This document shows positions 48,788 to 56,680 of a stretch of DNA of 64,000 nt, piece by piece. Below the pieces are notes generated by a model that saw only the letters and a list, made by a program, of their open reading frames with translations, made no database searches and was not told the DNA's origin. Origin of the DNA: Nitrospirota bacterium. GTDB lineage: Bacteria; Nitrospinota_A; UBA7883; JACRGQ01. The translations under genes were made by a program, and so were the position numbers. The stretch lies in NCBI GenBank assembly GCA_024275955.1, contig JAJRYD010000024.1, positions 1 to 64,000 of the forward strand. Direction: 5' to 3'. Each line of letters begins with the position of its first letter. Position 1 is the stretch's first letter.

Positions 48788-49302
48788 TCCTCTAAAAAAG
48801 TATGTTAAATCTCTTTGCTTCAGCCAATCAGGAGAAAGCCTACAGAAACGATGTTAACCGTTTGTGAACCGAATATTAAGATTATGTTAAGACTACACTA
48901 ACGGCGTGGGGTTGGGCAGTAGCTGGGTTGCCTTTAGCTTCGCTGACGCTTGCAGAAACTCATTTTATCTGAAAAACTGATGTAACTTGTTTTGACATAC
49001 CCGCACCCGCTCTGCATACTTTTTGTTTTAATCAAAGATGGTAGAAGCTTTGGATTGATTAAAATAGTCGAACCTGAAAAAGCTGTTTATTGTTTAAACG
49101 ATTATAAAAACCTTTCCCTTTTTAAGAAGGGAAGGCGGCGTGAGCCTGTCGAACTCCGGAAGGATTACCAATAAGAACCACCCCCGCCCTTCGGGCGACC
49201 CCCTCCTTCCGCTTCGCTAAGGAGGAGTTTTTTGCAAAGAACCCTTGAGTTCAATAACCATCTTTTCGATTGCTTCTTCATTTTTCTTGCGATTTCCAAA
49301 GA
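48788..49302. repeat. Repeat-rich spacer; repeat family R1 copy 1 at 48920-49023
   Basis: No gene is supported. Bases 48920-49023 are a repeat that recurs inverted at 59904-60141, about 92 percent identical over its 91-base core by my count (7 differences). The second copy has a MITE inside it; this one is empty (TTTAG read as CTAAA in the other orientation). Downstream a short palindromic GC-rich string CCGCCCTTCGGGCG (49186-49199) and an inverted CTCCTTCCGCTTCGCTAAGGAG follow. Confidence 0.75.
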
Positions 49303-49431
49303 GGGACTGTTTCCAAAAGAGTTTTTTGAGCAGTTTAAGGAAAAGTTTATTTTCTAACTTCTTTAAAATAGAACCGTTAGAGAGTGGCAAGTTGTAGCAA
49401 AATCAAGATTGTCTTATTCGGCAACAGCCCC
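49303..49431 (+). mobile_element. MITE family A, copy 5 (129 bp)
   Basis: Standard ends and a perfect AAAGA duplication (49298-49302 and 49432-49436). A short minus-strand frame of the preceding sequence is cut here (a Lys/Glu-rich string ending LKGSLQKTPP), so the MITE may have inserted into an already broken gene tail; the gene is not recognisable. Confidence 0.9.
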
Positions 49432-49563
49432 AAAGAGTAAAAACCGATATTAAGCTTTATTCGCAGTATGAAGCAACTTTATCAGGGACGACTAAAATAG
49501 GTTGGTACCTCGTTTTCGCACGTTCAATTAAGATCGCTCGCAATGGGAGGTTGCCGGGGAGTT

Positions 49564-49679
49564 TTATTTTCCGCTTGCGGTGGAACAGGTGGTTATCGCC
49601 TGCGGGTCATTCGTAGCATAGCTTTTCCCAGCTACCCCTGCAATCCACAGGCAAGAGGTGCCTGTGCCACTAAAGCTAT
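49564..49679 (+). repeat. Repeat family R2, copy 1 (116 bp) with REP hairpin
   Basis: Matches 61634-61749 over 116 bases without gaps at about 95 percent by my count (6 differences). It contains a REP hairpin (49646-49670, minus orientation GTGGCACAGGC, loop ACCTCTT, GCCTGTG). The rest has smaller GC-rich palindromes (CCGCTTGCGG). A further element from 49683 to about 49767 (CGCCTCGCCG-GTAGGCGATAGC... ending in the GTGTGGCGACTACC word) recurs at 51511-51590. Confidence 0.85.
49646..49670 (-). repeat. REP hairpin 1 (GTGG-headed)
   Basis: On the minus strand: GTGG, stem CACAGGC, loop ACCTCTT, stem GCCTGTG. Identical design to the hairpins at 50723, 51292 and 61716. Confidence 0.8.
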
Positions 49680-49682
49680 GAG

Positions 49683-49767
49683 CGCCTCGCCGGTAGGCGA
49701 TAGCGGTGTGTGCTTGGCAAAAGGGCGTGAGTTTTTTAGATATTTATCTACCGTGTGGCGACTACCG
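49683..49767 (+). repeat. Repeat family R3, copy 1, overlapping queC 3' end
   Basis: About 85 bases similar to 51511-51590, including GCTTGGCAAAAGGG and the ATTTATCTACCG segment. The end of the copy runs into the queC stop codon (TAG within the CGACTACCGCC word). Confidence 0.75.
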
Positions 49768-50448
49768 CCTCCCGTGCAACGGGTCGTCTAGGCCGGCTTC
49801 TTCAAACCCCTTTTTCCTAAGCAGGCAAGAATCGCAAAGACCGCACGGCGTATCGTTTGCCGGCGAGTAACAGCTATGCGTAAAAGAAAAATCGACCCCA
49901 AGCTTTGTGCCGAGCTTAAAAATCTGCCCTTTGGTCTTATCTATAAGCGGGGTGCGGATTTTTATCTTACCTTTGCCTTCCACGCCGATTTTTGTGGCGA
50001 GGTTTGCCATTTTCTCGAAAGAGTCTATATACTCCGGCCTACAATCTGGGTATCCGCTAAAATCGACGGCGTTCACCCCTATAAAAATATCTCCGGTACC
50101 TATACTCTCCGCCCAGCCAAGCGCCAACGAAAGAAAAATGGTATTGCGGGCCGGAACGTAAGTAACAGGTATGCCGTTAAAAATCTCGTCCATCGAGCGT
50201 CCATGGGGAACCGGCACGCCGCCAGTAAGAGCCGACTGCGATATAGAGCCAAGATTTATCTTAAGCAGTTTATGCTCCGCCACCTTAAAGTTACCTGCCT
50301 GCCTTGCCGATGTTATCAGCTCTGTGTCGTTGCGTTGTCCGTAGTCGATAGTAAGGGCATAAATCTCGTAACCTTCCTTTACCGCTATCGCAAGCGTGGT
50401 GGCGCTATCTGCCCCGCCGGATAAAAGAACTACAGCTTTTTTACTCAT
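49762..50448 (-). CDS. queC: 7-cyano-7-deazaguanine synthase QueC
   Basis: QueC makes preQ0, the precursor of queuosine, using ATP and ammonia. The 228-residue protein has the PP-loop SGGADSATTLAIA at residue 10. The zinc-binding cysteines are near the C-terminus: HSCYSPANDTPCGLCDSCLLRKKGF. All four Cys of the CX8CX2CX2C pattern are present. The last residues (DPLHGRR) and stop are encoded inside a repeat unit. No other queuosine genes are adjacent. Confidence 0.94.
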   Translation of the reverse strand: MSKKAVVLLSGGADSATTLAIAVKEGYEIYALTIDYGQRNDTELITSARQAGNFKVAEHKLLKINLGSISQSALTGGVPVPHGRSMDEIFNGIPVTYVPARNTIFLSLALGWAESIGTGDIFIGVNAVDFSGYPDCRPEYIDSFEKMANLATKIGVEGKGKIKIRTPLIDKTKGQIFKLGTKLGVDFSFTHSCYSPANDTPCGLCDSCLLRKKGFEEAGLDDPLHGRR

Positions 50449-50722
50449 CGTGTGGCGATTTTACATTGTTTTGGGAGGAAGGGGAGAGGGAAAAGAGGGA
50501 GTCCCCAGAGGCAAGCCTGTGGAATTATCTCTTTCGGGCTATTAGAAATGGAAACCTAAAGGTTCTCACGCCTACCATGCTATCAAATTTTTCCACTTCA
50601 CTGGAAATTAGAAACTAAAACCTGTGCATAGAGATTTCCCGTTTCACGGGAACCACAGGCGGTAGCCGCCTGCGTCACCAAGGATATAATATATCACCAA
50701 AGAATCTATTTACCGCCATGCG
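50449..50722. repeat. Palindrome-rich spacer between queC and RAYT
   Basis: No gene is present. An imperfect hairpin CCACAGGCGGTAGCCGCCTGCGTCAC (50653-50678; minus orientation starts GTGA) and ACCGC-CAT-GCGGT (50712-50724) are seen, all close to the REP hairpin at 50723 and in front of the RAYT gene's 3' side. Confidence 0.6.
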
Positions 50723-50747
50723 GTGGCACAGGCATCTTTTGCCTGTG
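50723..50747 (+). repeat. REP hairpin 2, 3' side of RAYT
   Basis: GTGG, stem CACAGGC, loop ATCTTTT, stem GCCTGTG; opposite orientation to the copy at 51292, so the RAYT gene is bracketed by an inverted pair. Confidence 0.85.
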
Positions 50748-50770
50748 TACTGTCCACAAGGGACAGTACA
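50746..50770 (-). terminator. Perfect 10-bp hairpin after RAYT
   Basis: TGTACTGTCC, loop ACAAG, GGACAGTACA. It begins three bases beyond the RAYT stop in the direction of transcription. No clear T-tract follows, so a terminator role is likely but not certain; alternatively it is a transposase recognition structure. Confidence 0.5.
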
Positions 50771-50772
50771 AA

Positions 50773-51264
50773 CTAATATCTAGCTTCCATAATTACCAGC
50801 CAGTTGTAATCTTCCGGCCTTTCAACCAGAGCAGACTTTACCGGATTATTTTGAATATATTCACACTTTTCTCGCCACTCATCCTCATCCATGATGATGC
50901 GATCAAACGATTCATCCTGCCAAAAAGCTCCTCTTCTGTTTAACAAAAGATTTACCTTTCTTGCCGATACCCCTTTCAGAACCCTCAAGATTTCTCCAAG
51001 AGAAAAGTAATCGCCGTTATCTTTCGGAAGAGGACTGGAAATAAGATGGACATGATCCGGCATTACTACTGCGACGGAGAGTTCGTACTTCCTTCCATGA
51101 TCATATTTTATGGTTTTTAGAACTTCATCCCTTCCCTTAGCTGGCAAACTTACCTTCCCTTTTGTTCTAAAGGTAACGAAATACGATGAACCACCCATTT
51201 GCCAGTGAGGCAGGTTTCTTTTTGTTATCTGTAGATTTCTGGAATTGATTTCAGGTTTCCCCAC
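50773..51264 (-). CDS. REP-associated tyrosine transposase (RAYT, TnpA_REP)
   Basis: A 163-residue Y1-transposase of the IS200/IS605-related RAYT group. Features are WQMGGSSYFVTFRTKG at about 21-36, the HUH metal motif PDHVHLI near residue 72, and the catalytic Tyr in KCEYIQNNPVKSALV near 137. RAYTs process single-stranded REP hairpins headed by GTAG/GTGG. The ORF looks intact. It sits between inverted GTGG-type REP hairpins (50723 and 51292), and further copies occur elsewhere. Such genes are normally single copy and vertically kept, so it may be domesticated rather than selfish. Confidence 0.93.
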   Translation of the reverse strand: MGKPEINSRNLQITKRNLPHWQMGGSSYFVTFRTKGKVSLPAKGRDEVLKTIKYDHGRKYELSVAVVMPDHVHLISSPLPKDNGDYFSLGEILRVLKGVSARKVNLLLNRRGAFWQDESFDRIIMDEDEWREKCEYIQNNPVKSALVERPEDYNWLVIMEARY

Positions 51265-51291
51265 GATTGGATAATAGCATGCTTGTTAACC

Positions 51292-51316
51292 CACAGGCGA
51301 GAGGCGCCTGTGCCAC
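51292..51316 (-). repeat. REP hairpin 3, 5' side of RAYT
   Basis: On the minus strand GTGG, CACAGGC, loop GCCTCTC, GCCTGTG. Same as copies at 49646, 50723 and 61716 apart from the loop. Confidence 0.85.
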
Positions 51317-51346
51317 CAAGAGAGATTGTTTTGCTACGCTCATAAT

Positions 51347-51475
51347 GGGGCTGTTGCCCAATGAGATAAATTTGATTTTCCTACAAATTACCAATTCCTA
51401 AAGGCTCCATTTTTAAGAAGTTAGAAAATGAACTTCTCCTTAAAATGCTCAAAAAACTCTTTTGGAAACAGCCCC
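51347..51475 (-). mobile_element. MITE family A, copy 6 (129 bp, inverted)
   Basis: Begins GGGGCTGTTGCCCAATG and ends CTCTTTTGGAAACAGCCCC, with a perfect ATAAT duplication (51342-51346, 51476-51480). It is the reverse of copies 1, 3-5, 7 and 8. Confidence 0.9.
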
Positions 51476-51510
51476 ATAATGAGAAACAGTGGGCTACATC
51501 GCGCAACTAA

Positions 51511-51590
51511 CGCCTCGCCGATAGGCGACAGCAGTGCGCTTGGCAAAAGGGTGTGAGCTTTTTAATTTATCTACCGCGTGGCGACTGCCG
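51511..51590 (+). repeat. Repeat family R3, copy 2
   Basis: Similar to 49683-49767. It ends in GCGTGGCGACTGCC. The spacer that follows, to the DUF2064 gene stop at 51623, holds a small hairpin (GTTCCACACCATGTGG). Confidence 0.7.
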
Positions 51591-51622
51591 GTTCCACACC
51601 ATGTGGTGGCCAGCTCCATGCC

Positions 51623-52372
51623 CTAGCGTGGGTGAACGACTACTACCTTGCTTCTTGTGCCTTTGGTTCGTTCTACTTTTAGTTTCAGTTTTTTAATCGT
51701 ATCAAAAGTATGTTGGGGGAAGCTGTCAGCCTTACCGGCATGTTCCATCGCTTCTAGTAGCGAGACGATGGTAACAAGGTCGCACCCTACATCTACATCG
51801 GTAACTTCTTCCAGTATTTTAAGGCTCTCACCGGCCTCTTTTGCTTCTCTTGCAAAGTTCGAAAGCTCCGCCCCTTGGCTAAAAATTTTTGTGTAATTGA
51901 ATTTAAGGCCGGATTTCAGGCCGATAAGGTATATCCCCCCCTCTCCCGAAGGGCCGAGAACAACCCCGCCGTTAGCGGAGAGAGCAGAAAAAGCGGAATC
52001 TATATGCCTTGCCGTAAGTGCAGGCGAGTCACTGCCTATCATCACGCTAGCGGTAGCGCCGTTGCCCAAGTCGTAGTGAAAGGAGGCGTTTATCCTCTCT
52101 ACAAAATCGCCCGGATGCTGTGGGACAGCTACAACTTTCTTACCAGCAAGATGCTCATTGGCAAAACTTAGCATCTCTGCCTTTTGCTCGAACGGTGTGT
52201 AGTTTAGTATCACCCTATCGGCGGCAGTTTTACCTGCGGCGGTAAGAGTATCTTTTAAAAAAGCGCCGTAGAGCAGGCAGATGTCGTCTTCGTTCAGCGG
52301 GGAGCTTTCCAAAAGCCGTTTCTTTACCATCCCCTTAACCGGAGCTTTGGCAAAAACTATAAGGGAGTTCAT
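51623..52372 (-). CDS. TIGR04282/DUF2064 family glycosyltransferase-like protein
   Basis: A 249-residue protein. The N-terminus MNSLIVFAKAPVKGMVKKRL and the region MIGSDSPALTARHIDSAF and GGVVLGPSGEGGIYLIGL match the family once called DUF2064, which has a GT-A-like nucleotide-sugar fold; function is mostly unknown. The start directly follows the alaS stop with no gap, so they are co-transcribed. The tail after LKLKVER (KGTRSKVVVVHPR) is encoded up to a hairpin-bearing repeat and may not be original. Confidence 0.85.
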   Translation of the reverse strand: MNSLIVFAKAPVKGMVKKRLLESSPLNEDDICLLYGAFLKDTLTAAGKTAADRVILNYTPFEQKAEMLSFANEHLAGKKVVAVPQHPGDFVERINASFHYDLGNGATASVMIGSDSPALTARHIDSAFSALSANGGVVLGPSGEGGIYLIGLKSGLKFNYTKIFSQGAELSNFAREAKEAGESLKILEEVTDVDVGCDLVTIVSLLEAMEHAGKADSFPQHTFDTIKKLKLKVERTKGTRSKVVVVHPR

Positions 52373-55027
52373 CTAACCAGAGTTTACCCCCAGCTGATTT
52401 TTAACGCTTTTAAAAACCGACTTTAAAGCCTCGCCGACTTTAGACGGATCGGAACCGCCGGCCTGCGCCATATCCGGCCTTCCGCCGCCGCCGCCGCCAA
52501 CTATTACTGCCGCCGACTTAGCTATTTTGCCGGCATGCAGTTTTTTAGTGAGGTCTTTGGTAACGCCTGCTATAAGGATAACTTTTCCATCGTCTGCTGT
52601 GGCGGCCAGCACGACACCAGAACCGATTTTAACTTTTGTTTCGTCTACCACAGCGCGGAGCGTGTCGGCATCGGCGCCATCCAGCTTTAGCGCTATCACC
52701 TTTATGCCGTCAACCTCCTCTTCCTCTATAGAAGAGCGGTCGCCGCCGCGCGCTTTTTCGCTTTTAAGTTTTTTTACGCTCTTTTCAAGCTCCTTGCTAT
52801 GCGAAAGAAGCTTTTCGACTTTTTGCGGAGCTGTCTCTATACCGCATTTTAAAAGCGATGCTATAAGCTTAAGTTCGGCTTCCTGCTTTTGCACATATTC
52901 AAAAGCACCCTCGCCGGTAACAGCCTCCAGCCTGCGGATACCTGCCGCTACGCCGGTTTCGGAGAGTATTTTTAAAAGCCCTATCTCCCCTGTACTGCCG
53001 GCGTGCGTTCCTCCGCAAAGCTCTTTAGAAAACCCGGGGATATTTACCACCCGAACCTTCGCTCCGTACTTCTCGCCAAAAAGGGCGGTGGCGCCACCGT
53101 CCATCGCGCTCTCCGTATCCATCTCTTTTGTGCCGACCGTTATATTCTCCCGTACTTTTTCGTTTACGATACGCTCAAGTTCAAGCAGTTCCTCGTGCGT
53201 GGTAGCTGTGTAATGAGAAAAATCGAAACGAAGCTTATCCGGCCCGACAGCAGAGCCAGACTGCTTTACATGCTCTCCCAGCACCATTCGTAAAGCAGAC
53301 TGTAGGAGGTGGGTGGCGGTATGGTTTCTTCTGGTAGCTTCTCTTTTCTCTGCATCGACTTTCGCCGCTACTTTCTGTGCTTTGCTTATCTCCCCTTCGA
53401 TAACTTTGACATGATGGGAGATAAGGTTTGGGAGCGGTTTTTGGCTATCAGTTACCACGGCTCTGCCTGTCTCGGAAGCGATGGAGCCTTTGTCGCCAGC
53501 CTGCCCGCCAGACTCGCCGTAAAACGGGGTTTTGGTCAAAACTATTTCGCCGCTCTCTCCTTTGGAGATTTTGTCTGCACTTTTGCCATCAACGATTATC
53601 GAGACGATTTGCGAATCGGCAAAAAGCGTTTCATATCCTAAAAACTCCGTTTTTTCGTTTTCGAGCGATTTATATACTTCCGGCAGTTCCAGCTTGCCTA
53701 TTTTGCTTGAACTGCGGGCGAGCTTTCTCTGTTTTTCAAGAGCAGTGTCGTAGTCTACCCAGCTTATCGAAAGAGATGCGTCGGCGGCTATATCGCCTGC
53801 CAAATCTTTTGGGAACCCGTATCGGTCTTGAAGAATAAATATCTTTTCGCCGTTTATCTCCGTAGAGCGGTCTGCTTTAACGTTTTCTATCTCATCGTTT
53901 AAAATCTTAAGGCCGGCGGAAAGAGTCCTACTGAACCGTTTTTCCTCTACCTCTATTATGCGGGCCATACTGCCCTCCGCTTCGGTAAGCTCCGGGTACG
54001 ACTCGCGGAAAATATCTATAACCGAACCGACCACCTTGTAAAGGAACGGCTCTTTGGCGCCCAGCATATTGCCGTGGCGCATCGCCCTTCGCATTATCCG
54101 GCGCAGTACATAGCCTCTATCGTCGTTCGACGGGAGTATCCCCTCTGTAATAAGAAACGCCGCTGTCCGTATATGGTCGCCTATTACTCTTAAAGAAATA
54201 TCGTCCCCGGCTGTAATGCCGTAACCTTTGCCCAGCACATCTTCGGCCCTCGCTATTACCGGGCGTATAAGGTCTGTATCAAAGTTAGACGGCACGCCCT
54301 GAATTACCGACGCAAGCCTTTCAAGCCCCATGCCGGTATCTATAGACGGGTTCGGGAGCGGTTCCAGTTTGCCGGTTTCGTCGCGGTTGTACTGCATGAA
54401 AACTAGGTTCCATATCTCTTCGTATCGGCCGCAGTCGCACGCCGGCGAGCAGGCCGGCTTGCCGCACCCGATAGCTTCGCCGTGGTCTACAAATATCTCG
54501 GAGCACGGCCCGCACGGGCCTACAGCCCCCATAGACCAAAAATTTTCAGCCTCCCCAAGCGGTATCACGCGCTCTGCCTGAATGCCGGTAAGCTGTGGCC
54601 ATAGCTTACCGGCTTCGTCATCTTTTTCAAAAACGGTTACCCAAAGCTTTTCTTTAGGTATTTTCATGGTATGGGTAAGAAACTCCCAGCCGTACTCTAT
54701 GGCGTTTTCCTTAAAATAATCGCCGAACGAAAAGTTGCCTAGCATTTCGAAAAAGGTGTTGTGGCGGTTTGTACGGCCGACCGCTTCTAGGTCGTTATGC
54801 TTACCGGAAACTCTTAGACATTTCTGACAGGAAACAGCGCGATTGTAATCACGGCTCTCTTTTCCCAGAAAAGTATCTTTAAACGGCACCATTCCGGCGT
54901 TGGTGAAAAGGAGCGTTGGGTCGGCTGACGGCACAAGATTGGAGCTACGCACCTTACGGTGGTCTTTCCCCGCGAAGTATTCCATAAACGCTTCGCGAAT
55001 TTCTCTTCCACTCATCCCCTTAGACAT
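52373..55027 (-). CDS. alaS: Alanyl-tRNA synthetase
   Basis: AlaRS charges tRNA-Ala and edits mischarged Ser/Gly. The 884-residue protein has the class II core near the N-terminus (REAFMEYFAGKDHRKV, VSCQKCLRVSGKHNDLEAVG). The editing domain has HxxxH (RRNHTATHLLQSAL) and the second zinc motif (KELCGGTHAGSTGEIG). The C-Ala domain ends in GGGGGGRPDMAQAGG. The length equals the norm. Two nearby ATGs (55027, 55015) are possible starts. Confidence 0.98.
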   Translation of the reverse strand: MSKGMSGREIREAFMEYFAGKDHRKVRSSNLVPSADPTLLFTNAGMVPFKDTFLGKESRDYNRAVSCQKCLRVSGKHNDLEAVGRTNRHNTFFEMLGNFSFGDYFKENAIEYGWEFLTHTMKIPKEKLWVTVFEKDDEAGKLWPQLTGIQAERVIPLGEAENFWSMGAVGPCGPCSEIFVDHGEAIGCGKPACSPACDCGRYEEIWNLVFMQYNRDETGKLEPLPNPSIDTGMGLERLASVIQGVPSNFDTDLIRPVIARAEDVLGKGYGITAGDDISLRVIGDHIRTAAFLITEGILPSNDDRGYVLRRIMRRAMRHGNMLGAKEPFLYKVVGSVIDIFRESYPELTEAEGSMARIIEVEEKRFSRTLSAGLKILNDEIENVKADRSTEINGEKIFILQDRYGFPKDLAGDIAADASLSISWVDYDTALEKQRKLARSSSKIGKLELPEVYKSLENEKTEFLGYETLFADSQIVSIIVDGKSADKISKGESGEIVLTKTPFYGESGGQAGDKGSIASETGRAVVTDSQKPLPNLISHHVKVIEGEISKAQKVAAKVDAEKREATRRNHTATHLLQSALRMVLGEHVKQSGSAVGPDKLRFDFSHYTATTHEELLELERIVNEKVRENITVGTKEMDTESAMDGGATALFGEKYGAKVRVVNIPGFSKELCGGTHAGSTGEIGLLKILSETGVAAGIRRLEAVTGEGAFEYVQKQEAELKLIASLLKCGIETAPQKVEKLLSHSKELEKSVKKLKSEKARGGDRSSIEEEEVDGIKVIALKLDGADADTLRAVVDETKVKIGSGVVLAATADDGKVILIAGVTKDLTKKLHAGKIAKSAAVIVGGGGGGRPDMAQAGGSDPSKVGEALKSVFKSVKNQLGVNSG

Positions 55028-55089
55028 GCCAGACAGACTACCAAAAAACTAAAAAAACGTGAAGAAATTAAGCTAACGCTAACTTTTTA

Positions 55090-55491
55090 CTATCCTAACC
55101 ACAATTTAAAAACCTTCACCATGACCAAGACATTCAGTAGGTTGATAATGACTATAGTGGCGCGCATAAGAACATATCCTCTCAGAAACTTTGATGTTGC
55201 CCTTGATTTTAATTTTAAAAACTTTTCCTCAAAAATTTTAACTCTGTCCATATAGGATAAGGCATCTGCTTCATCTTTATAGCTAACTACCGAAGTAATC
55301 AGAACCAGCAATGCTCCAAAAACAGACCACACCAAAGCTTCACTTGGGCTAAGTTCTACTTTAAAAATAGCATACAAAAAAGCACCTTCTATCATTGCTA
55401 TGGTCTGGAACCTGCTCCACTTTAGGCGGTCCTGATAACGGTAGAACTCGCAATCTTGCTTGTAAATTTCCCTTAAATTATCATCAGACAT
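55090..55491 (-). CDS. Small membrane protein of unknown function
   Basis: A 133-residue protein: a cytosolic lead with YKQDCEFYRYQDRLKWSRFQTIAMIEGAFLYA, then two membrane segments (residues about 30-80), a charged loop with YKDEADALSYMDRVKIFEEKFLKLK and a third hydrophobic segment near the C-terminus. The layout is found in many small proteins with no assigned role. I do not name a family. It lies upstream of alaS on the same strand and is divergent from murI. Confidence 0.55.
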   Translation of the reverse strand: MSDDNLREIYKQDCEFYRYQDRLKWSRFQTIAMIEGAFLYAIFKVELSPSEALVWSVFGALLVLITSVVSYKDEADALSYMDRVKIFEEKFLKLKSRATSKFLRGYVLMRATIVIINLLNVLVMVKVFKLWLG

Positions 55492-55546
55492 CTTCCCTCC
55501 AACGTAAAGCTGATTTATTGTTTTTCAGATTGAATGAAAAAACCTA

Positions 55547-56386
55547 ATGCCTAATAATAGTCGAATGCGCGATAATGCCGGTAAAGAAAAAGAAAAGCCG
55601 ATAGGTATATTCGATTCCGGCATCGGCGGGCTTACCGTTCTGCACGCCATCGGTCAGCTTTTACCAAAAGAAGAGCTTGTTTACCTCGGCGATACGGCGC
55701 GCGTACCATACGGCACAAAATCGGCCGAAACGGTAATAAGGTACTCGATGGAAAACAGCCGGTTCCTTCTATCCAAAGGGGTGAAGGCTATTGTAGTAGC
55801 CTGCAACTCTGCATCTGCAACCAGCATACTAGAGCTTAGAAAGCGGTTCCCCGACATACCTTTTATCGGCGTAATAGAAGCTGGGGTGGAAGAGGCTATG
55901 CAGGTAACGAAGTCCGGCAATGTCGGCGTTATAGGCACTAGTGCCACGATAGAGTCTGGCCGATACAAAAAGCTACTGCTTGAAAAAGGCGCTAAAAGCG
56001 TGGTCGGCTCTGCCTGTCCGCTTTTTGTGCCTCTTGCCGAAGAAGGCTGGATAGACAACAGCATCGCCGAAGATACGGCAAAGATATATCTAAAACCTTT
56101 CGGCGGTGGGGTAGTCGACACTCTCATACTTGGATGCACGCACTACCCACTTTTGCAAAAGACGATAGCAAAAGTATGCGGCGATAGGGTATCGCTTGTG
56201 AACTCTGCCGAGGCGGTAGCCAAAAAGCTAAAAAACCTGCTGGAGTCTGAAAACCTGCTGAATGAAAAGGGAAACGGCAGACGAAAGTATTTCGTTACCG
56301 ACTCGCCGATAAGAGCCGAAAAGGTAGGGAGTAGGTTTTTGGGCGAGAACATAGCCCCAAGCCTTGAACTGGCAGAGCTGGATTAA
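55547..56386 (+). CDS. murI: Glutamate racemase
   Basis: MurI supplies D-Glu for peptidoglycan. The 279-residue protein has DSGIGGLTVLHAIG at residue 22, the catalytic Cys in VVACNSASATS and the second Cys in LILGCTHYPLLQ. The start is uncertain: ATG 55547 or the in-frame ATG six codons later; neither has a strong ribosome-binding site. Confidence 0.96.
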   Translation: MPNNSRMRDNAGKEKEKPIGIFDSGIGGLTVLHAIGQLLPKEELVYLGDTARVPYGTKSAETVIRYSMENSRFLLSKGVKAIVVACNSASATSILELRKRFPDIPFIGVIEAGVEEAMQVTKSGNVGVIGTSATIESGRYKKLLLEKGAKSVVGSACPLFVPLAEEGWIDNSIAEDTAKIYLKPFGGGVVDTLILGCTHYPLLQKTIAKVCGDRVSLVNSAEAVAKKLKNLLESENLLNEKGNGRRKYFVTDSPIRAEKVGSRFLGENIAPSLELAELD

Positions 56387-56637
56387 TGCAAAAGCATGTC
56401 CGAAACAGCTAAAACTTTATCAGCAATGCCGATTTTCAGTTAAAATATTCTTCATGGACTGCGCCTATTTATGTAATGTTTCGATGCATATAAAGGTAAA
56501 ATGTTGCAATTCCTGAGATTTTTAGTAGTCATTTGCTTAAATAGATTGGTAGAATGCCTCCTATCGTGCTTTAAGAATAATGCTGCCGGATGGTAGCAGT
56601 ACCACTACCGGCACTGTATCTTGTGGGACTATATAGG

Positions 56638-56653
56638 CAGGTTCGACCTGCTT
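56638..56653 (+). other. Short hairpin before the secreted-protein gene
   Basis: GCAGGT-TCGA-CCTGC style inverted repeat about 28 bases before the ATG at 56681, between any promoter and the ribosome-binding site AGGGAGG. It could influence translation; no more can be said. Confidence 0.35.
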
Positions 56654-56680
56654 TTGTGGAATTAACTTAAAGGGAGGCTT

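Noticed and set aside
49200-49302. C-terminal gene fragment on the minus strand cut by MITE copy 5
   Set aside because: About 25 codons only and no family recognisable; mentioned under the MITE, not annotated.
49436-49500. IS5 right end (CAGGGACGACTA-like word at about 49480)
   Set aside because: A short word similar to the area after the IS5 remnant, but with no coding sequence or paired end.
49500-51620. CRISPR array
   Set aside because: Repeated units here are palindromic REP/BIME-type blocks with irregular spacing; no regular spacers and no cas genes.
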